Origin: Epiperipatus broadwayi
Taxonomy: Eukaryota > Onychophora > Udeonychophora > Euonychophora > Peripatidae
Direction of reading: 5' to 3'
NCBI GenBank assembly: GCA_028023455.1
Contig: JAQFVV010012545.1
Coordinates: 494,001 to 558,000, forward strand
DNA length: 64,000 nt
Below are positions 13,972 to 25,589 of this stretch, piece by piece (within the stretch, counting starts at the first letter, position 1; each line of letters starts with the position of its first letter). The translations under genes and the position numbers were made by a program. Under the pieces are notes generated by a model. That model did no database searches and was not told where the DNA came from. It saw nothing but the letters and a program-made list of their open reading frames with translations.

Positions 13972-15405
13972 GTTTACAAAAATATAAAGTATTCTGTACT
14001 TTTTCTGATTTGCCTTTATGAATGAGATTTTTAAATAAGTAACTGGCCTACTCTTATATAGTAAAATAAATGGCAAATTTAAATATGCTATTGAAAATTT
14101 GGGGTGACAAAAAATTAGAGTTATTGATCACTTTTTAAAACTTGGTAATGATTTTTTTTCTTTCATTCATTTAACTGCCAAATAATGATATAATTTTAAA
14201 ATAGATCAAAATTATTTGTTTCCATAACATGTCGTGAAAGAAATGAAAAAAATGTTTATCAAAAAACATGTAAAAAAGCCTTTGTCAAATCTTGTAAGTA
14301 GTTTTTGACAAACATATACTTAGAAAATATCAGTTGAATATAGTGATAAATGTGAACAACAGCAGTAGGGTACAAATAGATCAGAAACAAGCAACTATCG
14401 CTGTCTACTTAATCGATTTGAAGACTCAACTCAAGAGGCAGTGATCCCATTAGGAGAGCTTTAATTGAATAACTTGGATAGCCATATCTTGCTCAGTTTT
14501 TTAAATATTTTTCAATACTCTATTTATACAGCAAGTATAATGATAATATCCAGCAGAAGACTATCTACTACGTGTGATTAGATAGCCAAAAGCACACTGA
14601 TCAAGAAACCATAAGACATACCCAAGATCTAGTGACACAAGACTCTATCTAATATCACCATTTACTAAGAATATAACTAACCTGGATGAACTAATTAAGA
14701 TATTCAAAAATATAGCAAAAAAAAAATATCAGCAGAAAATCATGGTTTGTAACTTTTTAAACTTTGCACTTAGTAACAACTTATAAATATAATTATTCTA
14801 ATGCCTTAAGTTTAAAATATCTCATAATTATTATTATCTTTATTATTTTGTATATTATACTTAATAATAATTGCAATTATATAAACAAGAACTTTATACA
14901 TTTTTATTTCTACTAAATTGTTAACTTTTTTTATTCATCCATTTAGTTTGTATTAGCTTATTCAATTCAATCTAAACATCACACTATTATCCACTATGCT
15001 ATTAATATTCACAACCCTGAGAAGTTATACAATCCACTGATGGACATGCAGGGATAACAGTAATGATTTATAAATGATGATGATTAAGCATTAATAGGTT
15101 TTCAAAAGTAAACTTTCTATTTAGAAGATTTAGTGCCTTAAAGTTTCATTTTTTTAAATTCAGATTAAAAAAAAACAAATAAAAAATACTTTTGGGAGAA
15201 CTTATACTTAGTTTAACCTTCAGTGCTAGGTTATAAATCACCACCATCATCACCATAGATGTTTGGTTAATAGTATTGTATATATTTGAATTTAATCACT
15301 TTTATCAAGAATGTATATTAGCCATTAATTTACATATTTATTTATCCTTCCTGTACTTGAATCAAAATTTACCGTTATGTATTTGTATATATTACAATGT
15401 CCTAA
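13972..15405. repeat. 1.4-kb direct repeat, copy 2
   Basis: Second copy of the 11735-13115 sequence, same orientation, offset of about 2.2-2.3 kb. It ends near a TATATTAGCCATTAATTTA block matching TATATTAACCATTAATCTA in copy 1. Confidence 0.7.
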
Positions 15406-17550
15406 AATTTACTGTTACAATATATTTGCAATAATTATTGATATTTACTTTCTCGATATATATCTCAAATTTTATATTATTTTGTTTTATTAATTTTCAT
15501 AATCTGATTTTTTTGTAATTTATTAATGATATTAATAATTTTGATGTTTTTACTTATACTTATGTTGTTGTTTATAATATTTATAAGTTTGTTTATTTAA
15601 AATATTATTTTCATTCCAAATTTTATTCTATTAAATGGTTTTTTTTTCCAAAATTAAAATAAAATTTGGAATTAAAAATACATATATATTTTAAATAAAC
15701 TAACTACATATAAAATTTATAGTAATATTAATGTGAAAACATAAAAATATCAAAGTAAATATAAAAATTATATATTAAAAAATGATAATAATAAACACAT
15801 TAGAAAATATATGCATTAACTATTGCAAAAATATAGCAGAAAAATATCCTCTTATATATATTAATGTGGAGAATTTTCAGATCATATAGGAAAAATAAAA
15901 AATAAAATTAGGTTAAGTCAATAAGTTGTGATATGCACATATCATCATTTATTAACCCTTGTAGTTTATAAGTGACTAAATAAAGAAAACAATTAAGGTT
16001 CTTATGTTTAATAAATATACTTATAGTTTGAGAAAATGTATAGAGTAAATGAATAATTTATTTACTAAAATTTTAAAAATAAAATAGTTTTTTAAGTTAT
16101 ATTGAATGATAACAATGACTTTACTAAAGTTAAAAAAGAAGAATCTCATGTTGCTGAGCTAATAATAAAAAAAAAAAAACTGCATTATTGTTAGTTATTA
16201 AGTGACCGAAACAAGTTTATCAAGAATACATATATTTTTCTTTTCTAACATTTGTGTTTTATTTTTATATATTTTTACCAATAGATTCTGGATTTATAGC
16301 AAAGAATTAATGCACTGTAAATAGAAAGTCGCATAGTGTGAGTAAGGGCATAAACTTCACTCATTAAATGTCTTTGTAAGTAAATGAAATGTATAATAAC
16401 AAACACTATGCTAATCGTCATGAAGCCATCAAACTGTTAGATTTGCCATGGATCATAATTTTGATAAAAGGAATAGTTGAATTTATTTAATGATTAAAAT
16501 GTTTATGGAACCCTATTTTTGTGACTGCTATCATGGAAGTACCAAAGAAAACGCTGCAAAATAATGGAATTTAAATGAAAATTATATTCTGAACTTGGTA
16601 CCAGACCCCAATAAACAAATTTCTCTTAAATTATCTAGCTGATAACTTTCACTTGTTAATAATCTCCTTTATTAATAATTTTAATGATTAATGCAATCTT
16701 ATTTTTATCATTCGATATACACTTAAATAAGAAAAAAAATCAAGTAAGTCAGATTTAAATCAATTATTAACATAAATTTTTTTAGAAATAAATTTAAATT
16801 TAGTTTAAATTATGTAACTATTATTATAAAAAAGTATTACTTGATTTGAAAGATATGATACATATAATATATATATAATAATAAAATTACCATTACTTTT
16901 TATTTTGTGTGTGTTTGAGACTCTGTAATTAACCCTTTTATGACTGTATGTATTAATGATTTTAATTAGAGATGGTATTTATTAACTGCTGTCTGGCAGA
17001 GATAGATTAAATATACATTGACTGATGCTAGATTAACATTGTTGAATAAAAAAAATTGTATTATTTATCTTACCCATCCAAATGAGTTAATGTTTGCTTT
17101 AATAAATTTATATTTTATTGTTAATATAAATATTTGGTGTTGACCTCTTGTACAAATCTTCTTTTATACAAAATTATTTTATTATAAGATTGATCTTTTA
17201 TTATTGAGAAAGTCAATTGTATATTCCATATTATACCTAACAGTTATCTGCTAGCATAAGAGATGGTGATCATGTGATGTTTAGTAGTTTAACAAGTAAA
17301 TCATCACTTACTGAATTCTATTTTTTTTTTATATTGTCAAGCAAAGACACATGTTTATGTAATTGTGCCTTACAAATTCTATGAATTCATTATAGATGTA
17401 AATCTAAATCATCATAGAGCCATTTGCAGATCAATTTATTTATTTAATTATTTATTAGTTATATTTTTGTCTGACTAACTACAGCACTTATCCATTATAT
17501 TTTGGATTGTCCAATTATGTCGAACATAATTGGGGAATTTGTTTCATAAT
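15406..17550. other. AT-rich stretch without recognisable feature
   Basis: Dominated by A/T runs with short homopolymers and TA repeats (for example near 16866-16880). No coding trace, TIR or repeat unit could be supported. Confidence 0.5.
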
Positions 17551-17559
17551 TTTCATTTT

Positions 17560-17720
17560 GGTCACCCAAATCTATGAGGCACTTGCATACCAGTTAGCCT
17601 TGCTCGGTTATATTTCCCATTACATTTATGGTTACCCAAATCTGTAGGGCATTTATTGAACAGTCATTTCCACTTATCATTAATATGGTTACCTAAATTT
17701 ATGGGATATATTGTTGATAA
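17560..17720. repeat. Degenerate short tandem repeat, three units
   Basis: GGTCACCCAAATCTATGAGG (17560), GGTTACCCAAATCTGTAGGG (17630) and GGTTACCTAAATTTATGGG (17687) are spaced 70 and 57 bases apart with similar flanks. They lie just outside the 17.8-18.2 kb palindrome. Confidence 0.5.
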
Positions 17721-17948
17721 TCAGCTTATACTTACTATTATATTTATTGTCATTGTTGATCAATAATATATTCCATTACAATATAGTTGATAAACATCAC
17801 ATGATCATTATTTCCTATGCTTGCTTATAACTGTTATTAAAACAGGCAAAACTCTCCATACAATATTGCCACTCAGTGCAAGCCAGAGTAATCAATGAAT
17901 GCCAAAAGGCTTGTGCATAAAATCCCCATTTAGTGCCTACTCATCCAA

Positions 17949-17995
17949 TATTCCCAGACTAGTTTCTGGCTTGTGGCCTTCATCAGTGAGATCCT
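17949..17995 (-). ncRNA. Candidate minimal type I hammerhead ribozyme (left palindrome arm)
   Basis: Read on the minus strand: CTGATGA (17980-17986); stem II GGC-CACAA-GCC flanked by an A/A pair; GAAAC (17962-17966); a two-base loop TA; then GTC (17957-17959), the standard cleavage triplet, so cleavage is predicted between 17957 and 17956. Stem III is only A-U and C-G with loop UA, as in the minimal hammerheads reported from Penelope-like elements. Stem I pairs TCTCA with TGGGA. The usual G-C at the base of stem II is an A/A mismatch here, which may weaken activity. Motif match only; activity is not shown. Confidence 0.5.
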
Positions 17996-18023
17996 AAGAT
18001 CTAGCTGCAGCTCTCAGATCCAA

Positions 18024-18070
18024 GGATCCTCACTGACGAAGGCCACAAACCAGAAACTAGTCTGGGGATA
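18024..18070 (+). ncRNA. Candidate minimal type I hammerhead ribozyme (right palindrome arm)
   Basis: CTGACGA (18033-18039), GAAAC (18053-18057), loop TA, GTC (18060-18062), predicted cleavage after 18062. Stem I is strong: upstream ATCCTCA pairs with downstream TGGGGAT (seven pairs including one G-U). Stem II is weaker than in the left arm because one C now faces A (GGC-CACAA-ACC), so this copy is probably the more decayed at stem II. Confidence 0.5.
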
Positions 18071-18249
18071 TTGGATGAGTAGGCACTAGATGGGGATTTT
18101 ATGCACAAGCCTTCTGAAATCCATTGATTACTCTGGCTTACACTGAGTGGCAATACTGTATGGAGAGCTTTGCCTGTTTTAATAACAATATAATTGACTA
18201 AAAAAAAAAGATATAACAATAATAAATTATACTGATATTGCAAATAGAG

Positions 18250-20180
18250 GTGGGAAACACAATAATAATTTATTAAATTGAAATTAATGAGATAATACAG
18301 ATAAAATAGGCTTCATATGGCTTGCAGTAAAGCAAAAAAAATCTGAAATATCCATACACGGAAAGCAGTGACAAAAACATTATTTATTAGATAATATTTC
18401 TGAACTTTTTTTTTTTTTTAAGTAAACTGTTGGATAGTGGAAACTGTTAGCTATTTTTAGAAGGGGGGTATAATAAAATACTGTATTGACAATATATAAA
18501 GCATATAGCAGTGTTATAATTGTTTATTTATATTAGCACTTTCATTTTGTTGTTATAATCTCTAGCTAAAAATAACTAAATATTAATAATGTAAGATTAA
18601 TTGACCTGACTATGGATTAGCTAATTGAAAAAGTCTTAATTACAAAATAAAAATAGTTTATTTAGCTCTAACCTGTATCCAAGTTATGAGCATGATGAAC
18701 GAATATACTACAACTATGTTGTAAGATAATAGAGTTAAAAACATTATTTATTTAATAAAAATATTTATTAAAAAAATAACTTCATAAAGATAATTTTATA
18801 TAGATCAGATAATTGAGTTGATACAGCTAAATATTATGGAATACTTTAACTTATATAAAATTCAGTATAACATATTTTAAAAAATATTTTAAATAGATGA
18901 CACATGAAGAGATGAAGTAAAAATTTAAGAAAGTATATGCAACTGGAGCTAAAACTTAACAATTTTACTACAGAAAGTTTGTCTATTATAAAAAAAAAAA
19001 CTACTTTAGCGGAGCAAATTAATTTAGAAATACAATTCTGAATTATGTTAAAATTTAAAATGAAAACCAATTAAACTTATTATGAAATGTATAGTACAAA
19101 GTATGATTTTTAAATTAACTTTAACTAAAATGCAAGCCTACATTCATTATATTTTGTTCCAAAAAATCTTTTAATGGGTAGCATAAACTAATGAGTATTA
19201 ATTCACAATTTATGTTTACTATTTACTACACTATTATTTATGTGAACAGTACTTTACAACATCTGCACATAAGTATGCATATCACAGATGTTCTCAATAT
19301 ATATGTAAACATTCTTTATATTTAACTTAAAATAATCAATAGAAATATTTTTTCAAAAAAAATAAATAATTTATGAAAAAGACAATGAAATATAGAAGTG
19401 CATATACTATTTACATAAAAGCAGATGACTTATATGTAAACATTCCTACCAAAAGCAAAATTTATTGGCTTCTTTTCTTGATAATTTTAATTTTTTTTTA
19501 AAATTCTATGAGATTTGATTTTCTTTTTACATTATTTTACAGATATTTCCATCATTTCTTTTTAAATAAATAGCCATTTTAAAATGATTTTTTTTTATCT
19601 TTTACAATTAAACTAAAAATTTTCATTTTAACATTGAAAAAAAAAAAAACAATTATTTTATGCTTAACAGAATTATTTTAATCACTAACATTATGCTTTG
19701 AAACTATTTCATATTAAATTTTAAATTAAAACAAACAAAAAAAAAAGCTACTATAAATGTATAATAATATGACTTAGAATGCCATGATTGAATGAGTGCA
19801 TGTGGCACAAAGATTACTGCAAGACCAGAAAGTAGTTGCTGCTTACTGAAAAATAATATATATGTATGTATATAAAATATAACATTTTGTAATTAATTTA
19901 CAAATGTTTTTATTTTTTGTTTAATATATATATATATTCTACCGGGTTCCTCCGAATAATGCTCTCTTCTTGCTGGGTTTAAATACCTTTTAACATAACC
20001 TTTTATATCTTTTGGCTTCAAATTTTAATATTTTTCTTTAATATCTCTAGACTTTAACTAAGTTCAAATAAGTTTTAATATCTAAACTTTAATATATTTA
20101 CTTTATTAAGTTTATTATCAAGCTTAATACATAACTTTTTTATTATACTTCTTGGTAATTATTATTTTGTTTCATTTATA
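18250..20180. other. AT-rich stretch without recognisable gene
   Basis: No supported coding, RNA or repeat feature. A (TA)n tract lies near 19924-19937. Confidence 0.5.
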
Positions 20181-20199
20181 TTACGGGAAAAGAACAGCA

Positions 20200-20460
20200 C
20201 TTCAAGCAGAGGGAAAAATTCTATTGATAGTATAACAGATCGGGCTATAAGAAGCATAACATGACCACAATTCCTGACCGTGGCCCACCTCGACTGCTGG
20301 AACAAAAACCTGCCATCTAAACCATTTTATTTGTTTTGAGGATCAAACTCAGGTGCCAGCTGACCATATGTTATAGATAGCTGGAATGCCTGGATAACAG
20401 GCACACAATCCAGCATTTAAAATATCCCAAAACTAGCTCCTACTCTTAATCAGGGGGTCC
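20200..20460 (-). repeat. Possible tRNA-like SINE remnant
   Basis: A GC-richer island. On the minus strand GAGTTTGATCC (20343-20353) resembles a Pol III B box (GTTCRANNC), preceded by GGTCAGCTGGCACC. No clear A box, tail or target duplication was found, so this is only a suggestion. Confidence 0.25.
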
Positions 20461-20679
20461 AGCGCATTAATTTAACACATACAAATATTTATATCCTCAA
20501 ATAAATGGTGACGCAGTGACAAGATAGAATAGACCAAATAACAATTAAACAAGCATCATTATTTATTCATGCACACATATTTACTATGACATAATAATAT
20601 GAAAATTTCCAAAAAAACAAAAACAAATGATTAATCAGGCTAAATTTTATCATAGTCCTTTGTTAAAGTTCACTTCATT

Positions 20680-21096
20680 TAAAAATAGTGTCTATAGACA
20701 GTGACCAAAATATATTTACCGTGGTTTTTATGATTGTCAATTTCCAACCGGTTGGATTTTTGGTCTCCATCGATGGTTTCAGGACTTGTCTTCCATTCTT
20801 CGGCTTGACAATGGGAGAAAGAGAGTTTATGATGCCTAATTCACCATTTTGGCATCAGTTTACAGTGAAGGTTCAGGTGGATATATTTGATTTCGTGGAG
20901 GACTTTGGAGCCACATTTCTAAAGCAGTCTAGCAATGCATATTGCAGTTCTGCGGCTTCTGCAATAAAATTTTCCACAGCAGTAATGACTGATTCTATTC
21001 TGTTGTTAGTTTTTCTAAATCTCTGGAGCAACGAATAACGTAATGCGTCAATCGCAAAATGAAGACTGGAATGATTTACAGACTCAGGAACAGAAT
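20680..21096 (-). pseudogene. Unrecognised protein-coding trace with two in-frame TGA codons
   Basis: One minus-strand frame of about 138 codons reads as a plausible globular protein. It contains SLHFAIDALRYSLLQRF, NNRIESVITAVENFIAEAAE and LQYALLDCFRNVAPKSS, then a TGA, FTVN, a TGA, then NGELGIINSLSPIVKPKNG and NPTGWKLTIIKTTVNIFWS. Only two stops, nine bases of coding context apart and both TGA, break it. Composition is balanced, unlike neighbouring AT-rich DNA. It could be a decayed transposon ORF, a retropseudogene or a sequencing-damaged exon. A 116-codon frame on the opposite strand (20688-21038) is probably its shadow, though I cannot exclude the reverse. Family not recognised. Confidence 0.4.
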
Positions 21097-21109
21097 AATA
21101 TCAATAGAC

Positions 21110-23120
21110 AGTTGCGAACTTTTATATTTTTTTCTCTCTCATTGTTCTTTTCCTTATCATAGCTTTAATTTTTTTATCATACTTTAAATCTATTATTGTT
21201 AATTAAATTTTACATTTTTCCTTTACTTGATTTTTACATTTTTCTTTAATCTTTTATCTAGATTAATCTACTATCTCTTGCTTTTATCCTGAAAAGATAG
21301 CTTACATAGTTTTTAATTATTACAATTATTGGTTTCGATTTTATTATCAATTAGAAATCTTACTAACATTCCAAATTAATTAATTAATTTTTTTATTTTC
21401 GATTTTTCACTAACATTTAGTTTTACACATTTATTCTTTTAAATTATTTTTACTTTATAAAAAGGAGAGTAAGTTTTTAAATCTCTTTTTTCTCTAATTC
21501 TTTTCCCCAGCCGCTTTTAATAAAGTTTTATTCTATTTTAAAAACAAATATAAGCAATCTTTTTTTATTTTTACAAAACTAACGTTTTAAAAATACTTAA
21601 ATAATTGTTTCTTTAACTATTCTTTCAAATAAATTTGATCATAATATTTTTAAATTATGAAACATGTAACACAGATATATGTAAATTTTATAACATATAT
21701 CTCGCTAGTATTACAATATATATATATTGGATCATGTATAGTACACCTGATAATTCCACTCTATATGAACTCAAGAATATTTTATATTTTTAAAATATTG
21801 TTATTGATTTTTTTAGATTAGATTTCTTTTAATTTTAAAAACATCATTTATGAAACATTGTCGCTGTATTTAAATGTAAAAATATTATTTGATTAAGGTT
21901 TTTAACTTACTATTCTTCATTTCTTGCCTTCTTTTATATTACTGTTTTCAGTCACTTTGAATAGTAGAAAAATCGCTGTCATGAACATTGTATATCATTA
22001 ATTACTTCTTTACATTTATTATATTAAGAACATAAGTGAAGGCTAATAATAATGATGAATGTTTTTGTTTATAAATATGGAATAAAAATATTAAAACATT
22101 AAATATGTAAAATAAAGTTTAATTAACATATTATTTTTTTTGAAAAAATACTGAAATATTTAGATGTAAAATTAGTTCATTTCTTTAAGACATGTACAGT
22201 TGTTTAAATATATTAAAAGATATCACATTCTTCAGTAGTTATTCAAAACACTCAATAAAAATATAGAAAATTATTAAAAAATATTAAACTACATATATAT
22301 AAATGGAGTCTTTAGGTTCCATAAACAGGGGACTGATGAAGATTGCCTACAGTAGTTGAAACATTTTATTCAAAATTTAAAATATTGCTATTTCTATCAT
22401 TATTTATCAAACTTCCTAAATACTTGAAAAAACAGACCTGATTGACTTTTAGATGTAAACTTAGAAATTATGAACATTATTTATCTTAAATTTAACATTA
22501 TAAATATTTCTAAAAATAAATATTTCCAATTGTTGTCTCTTTTTTAACTATCCACTAAACATCCACTCTTTAAAGACTAAATAAAATTTGAAAGTACAGC
22601 ACTTTACAGAAAAAATTATGAATAAATTCACCATATCTAGTTATAGTATATTAGACCATTCAATAGTAATTTAAAAATCACATATATATTATAAGTTCTA
22701 CATACATAAAATCTAATTCAAGGTAATAAAATGAGGATTAATTTATGTACAAATGAACAGGATCAAATTTCAAAATGAAACTTTAGTTTAACTTAAAACT
22801 GTTAATAATTATTCTACAACTCATTATTTTAACACTTGGACACTTAACTTTAAATATTTTGCATGAGTGCACACTTCGTGTGTTTAAAATAAATATTACA
22901 CCTGATTATTTTATGTAATTTACATATTGCTTTGTTAATTTCTACATAAAAAAATAACCTTTTCTTTTTTAAATAAAATAAAATTTTAGTAAGCATATAT
23001 ATAATAAAAGAAAATGAAGCAAATTTTGTATTTAGATATTTTAAAATGTAGCTTGAGTATTTATAGGTGCTGAACAGCCAATGCTGACTTTTTTTTCATA
23101 CTTTAATCAAACAATTAAAT
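21110..23120. other. AT-rich stretch without recognisable gene
   Basis: No coding or RNA feature supported. A CTGATGA...GAAAC string at 22330-22363 was examined as a hammerhead and not accepted. Confidence 0.5.
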
Positions 23121-23124
23121 AATA

Positions 23125-23365
23125 TATTGTAACGTTTAATTATATACGTTGCAAATATATTGGCATTTGGTAAAAGCTAAAAAAATAAAAGTAAATTTAG
23201 ATTTTTTTTTGACTAATTTTTTTTTTTAAAAAAAAAAAACGTACAATGAAAGTTAAATTATTCTTTCGTATTTTTTTTTATGTAATCAGAAATAAAAGTA
23301 GAATTGGAGAGAACAAAAGAATTCCAAAAGCAAGTAAAAAGATAAGCTAAAAGAAAAATATTTTT
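23125..23365. repeat. Partial copy of the LTR that starts at 23925
   Basis: The first 240 bases of the LTR at 23925-25011 recur here almost identically; differences are mostly lengths of A and T runs, plus small changes. Identity ends abruptly after AAGAAAAATATTTT. The near-identity indicates a recent duplication or insertion. The 555 bases between the copies (23366-23919) are GC-richer and unassigned. Confidence 0.8.
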
Positions 23366-23924
23366 TTAATATGACTTCCAGAGAAAAAAAATATATGTAT
23401 ATTTTTTTTGATATGTCTAAAAAAAAAACACGATCGTGACTAATGTAGACGTAAGTCACAAGTATTTGACCGGGTAGGCGGTTACTGAAGAGGGGAAAAA
23501 CATAGCCCCGAGTCCTAGTACGCAATATATTAACATAAGACCACCTTTATATGCCCATCAGACTATTTCTAGGAGGGATCCCAATAAAGGGGAAAGCGGA
23601 TCAAGTTGGACCAAGTTGCCACGAGCCTGTAAGACTCAAAACGATGAGCAACGCTCGTTAGTGCTTATAACTTGGGCTTCTTATCGTTAATATTACATTA
23701 AAGCGGAAAGGACACAGATGAATGTGAAATATTTTCCATTCCCACCGTGTTAGACCTAAAAGTGGGCGTTAAAGCCGAACGTCGCTTGTGAATGAATCTA
23801 CGGAATATATCAGCACACTACTACATAAAAAAAAAAAAAAAACCACGAATATGAATTTAAAAACTTAAGAATAAAATTAGTGTAAACCCCTATTTTATTC
23901 TCATCATCCGGGCACTGGTGGTAT

Positions 23925-25011
23925 TGTAACGTTTAATTATATACGTTGCAAATATATTGGCATTTGGTAAAAGCTAAAAAAATAAAAGTAAATTTAGATT
24001 TTTTTTTGACTAATTTTTTTTTAAAAAAAAAATAACGTACAATGAAAGTTAAATTATTCTTTCGTATTTTTTTTTATGTAATCAGAAATAAAAGTAGAAT
24101 TGGAGAGAACAAAAGAATTCCAAAAGCAAGTAAAAAGATAAGCTAAAAGAAAAATATTTTAGCTAATTAAACATGGCCGAAAACTTGATAAAAAAAAAAG
24201 AGAACTTTATAACGTAAATTTTATAAAGAATTACAAGATTATAAACACAAAACACCATGATAATAGCATGTGCAGAAGTCGGAAAACTGGACCTCTAGTA
24301 TAAAAAGGAGGGGTTCGATTGGAGGAACGTCTTGTTCGTTGGTTTCTCTAGTTGGTCTTGGATAACAATAATATATCCAAGATCACTCTACGCTGAAGTA
24401 ATTTGGCATGTCGGAGTGAACCGGAGCTTCTGAAGACATCGTGCCTGAAGATGTATACCAGAAAAGCTTTCGTGACCGACTAGGAGAATGGACCGCAAGA
24501 TCAACTAATAATCAAAGGCCGTGAGCTCATTTTAACCCCGAAAAACTATGCATAGTTATCTACAACCATCGTGAATTCACTAAAACTTACCGGTAAGTTA
24601 TGCTTCATTATCCTGATTGTGACAAATTTAAGCGTTCGCAAACAATTCTTAAAAATATACGTATAAAAGGATCCCGATAGTGACTTTAATTTAATTGATC
24701 AAGAGACTCTTATTTAATCAAGAACTTTTTAATTGTTTAACTGTTATTATTTTTTATTAATATTTCACATCTGAATTAAATGTGTTCTCTCCAATTTATT
24801 TGATAAATAATTGCCTTTCAAATTTTATTTTTTAATCTATTAGAATAAAAAATATTTCTAATACCAATTTTCATTTGTGCGTTATTAATAATAGTTATTA
24901 TTTTTTTATTAATTTATTATTAGTTTAATAAGATTTAAAACGTAATTTACCTTTGCCAATATGTTTGAATAAGCCCAGGAATAATAATCTTAAAAAAATA
25001 ATTCTCGTTAC
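23925..25011. mobile_element. Candidate solo LTR (1,087 bp)
   Basis: The element begins TGTAACG and ends CGTTAC, inverted ends of LTR type. GGTAT flanks it on both sides (23920-23924 and 25012-25016), a 5-bp target duplication as made by Gypsy/BEL-type integrases. An internal TATAAAA at about 24298 is followed by GGAGGGGTTCG and a GC-richer stretch, as in the U3/R part of an LTR, and implies plus orientation. No internal coding region follows, so it is likely a solo LTR left by recombination between two LTRs. Confidence 0.65.
24298..24304 (+). promoter_or_regulatory. TATA box candidate in the solo LTR
   Basis: TATAAAA followed within about 35 bases by a change to GC-richer sequence. The position about 370 bases into the LTR fits a U3 promoter. 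Inference from sequence and context only. Confidence 0.4.
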
Positions 25012-25174
25012 GGTATGATGCAATACCGATTAAGTTAAAAGTATTTTTCTTTTTTTATTCGTGAGACGTTATTTGACTATTTCAGCGGACTCTTTAGAAT
25101 AAAAGGTCCTGGCGCCCATATTAAATAAATTAAAAGCTGATTTCGTCAATAGTATAATTCTCAACTATTAATAG

Positions 25175-25256
25175 GCCGAGTTGATCAGGAAACATAGCTA
25201 TGTTTTTAGAATAGAAATACAACTTTCTTCTTTTTTGACATAGCTTGATCAACTCG
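25175..25256. repeat. Short inverted repeat
   Basis: GAGTTGATCAGGAAACATAG near 25178 is mirrored by CATAGCTTGATCAACTC near 25239-25255, giving a stem-loop with about 40 bases between the arms. It lies in a GC-richer unassigned island directly downstream of the solo LTR. Confidence 0.45.
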
Positions 25257-25589
25257 CGCGCAGTTTATATTAGCGTGTAGAGGCCTAGCAAAACGGAAAA
25301 TGTTATAATATTGTAATGGGATATATATATGCATTACATTTAAATTCTAATGCTTAATGTTTTTGTAAATATCTAATACTGAATTAAAAGCACGAACGTT
25401 CAAAATGCACAAATAATGAATTATTAATTTATTAATATGTTTGATTTAAATATTGAAATAAGATAAGTTTTAAAAAATTATAGAATCGAAGCAAAGATTC
25501 TAATCTTTAAATAAAATATAATAAAAATCTTTTGATTTTAAAAATAACGAAGAGAGTTTTTAATCTTAAAAATAAAAATTACAAACAGA

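Larger units (their letters stand above)
17832..18187. repeat. Near-perfect 163-bp-arm palindrome carrying hammerhead motifs
   Basis: Left arm 17832-17994 and right arm 18024-18187 are reverse complements at about nine bases in ten, with a loop of about 29 bases. The outer ends are TGTTATTAAAACAGGC and its complement. A transcript of either strand would fold into a long hairpin. Each arm carries the same motif, CTGAYGA...GAAACTAGTC, close to the loop and pointing outward, so this is an inverted pair of one unit rather than a random palindrome. Inverted partial copies of this kind are usual for Penelope-like elements and can also arise as foldback elements. No GIY-YIG or RT coding sequence was seen nearby, so the element class is inferred. 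Confidence 0.85.

Noticed and set aside
22325-22370. CTGATGA...GAAAC string resembling a hammerhead
   Set aside because: The sequence between CTGATGA and GAAAC does not form a stem II closing at those points, and there is no NUH cleavage site with a plausible stem III.
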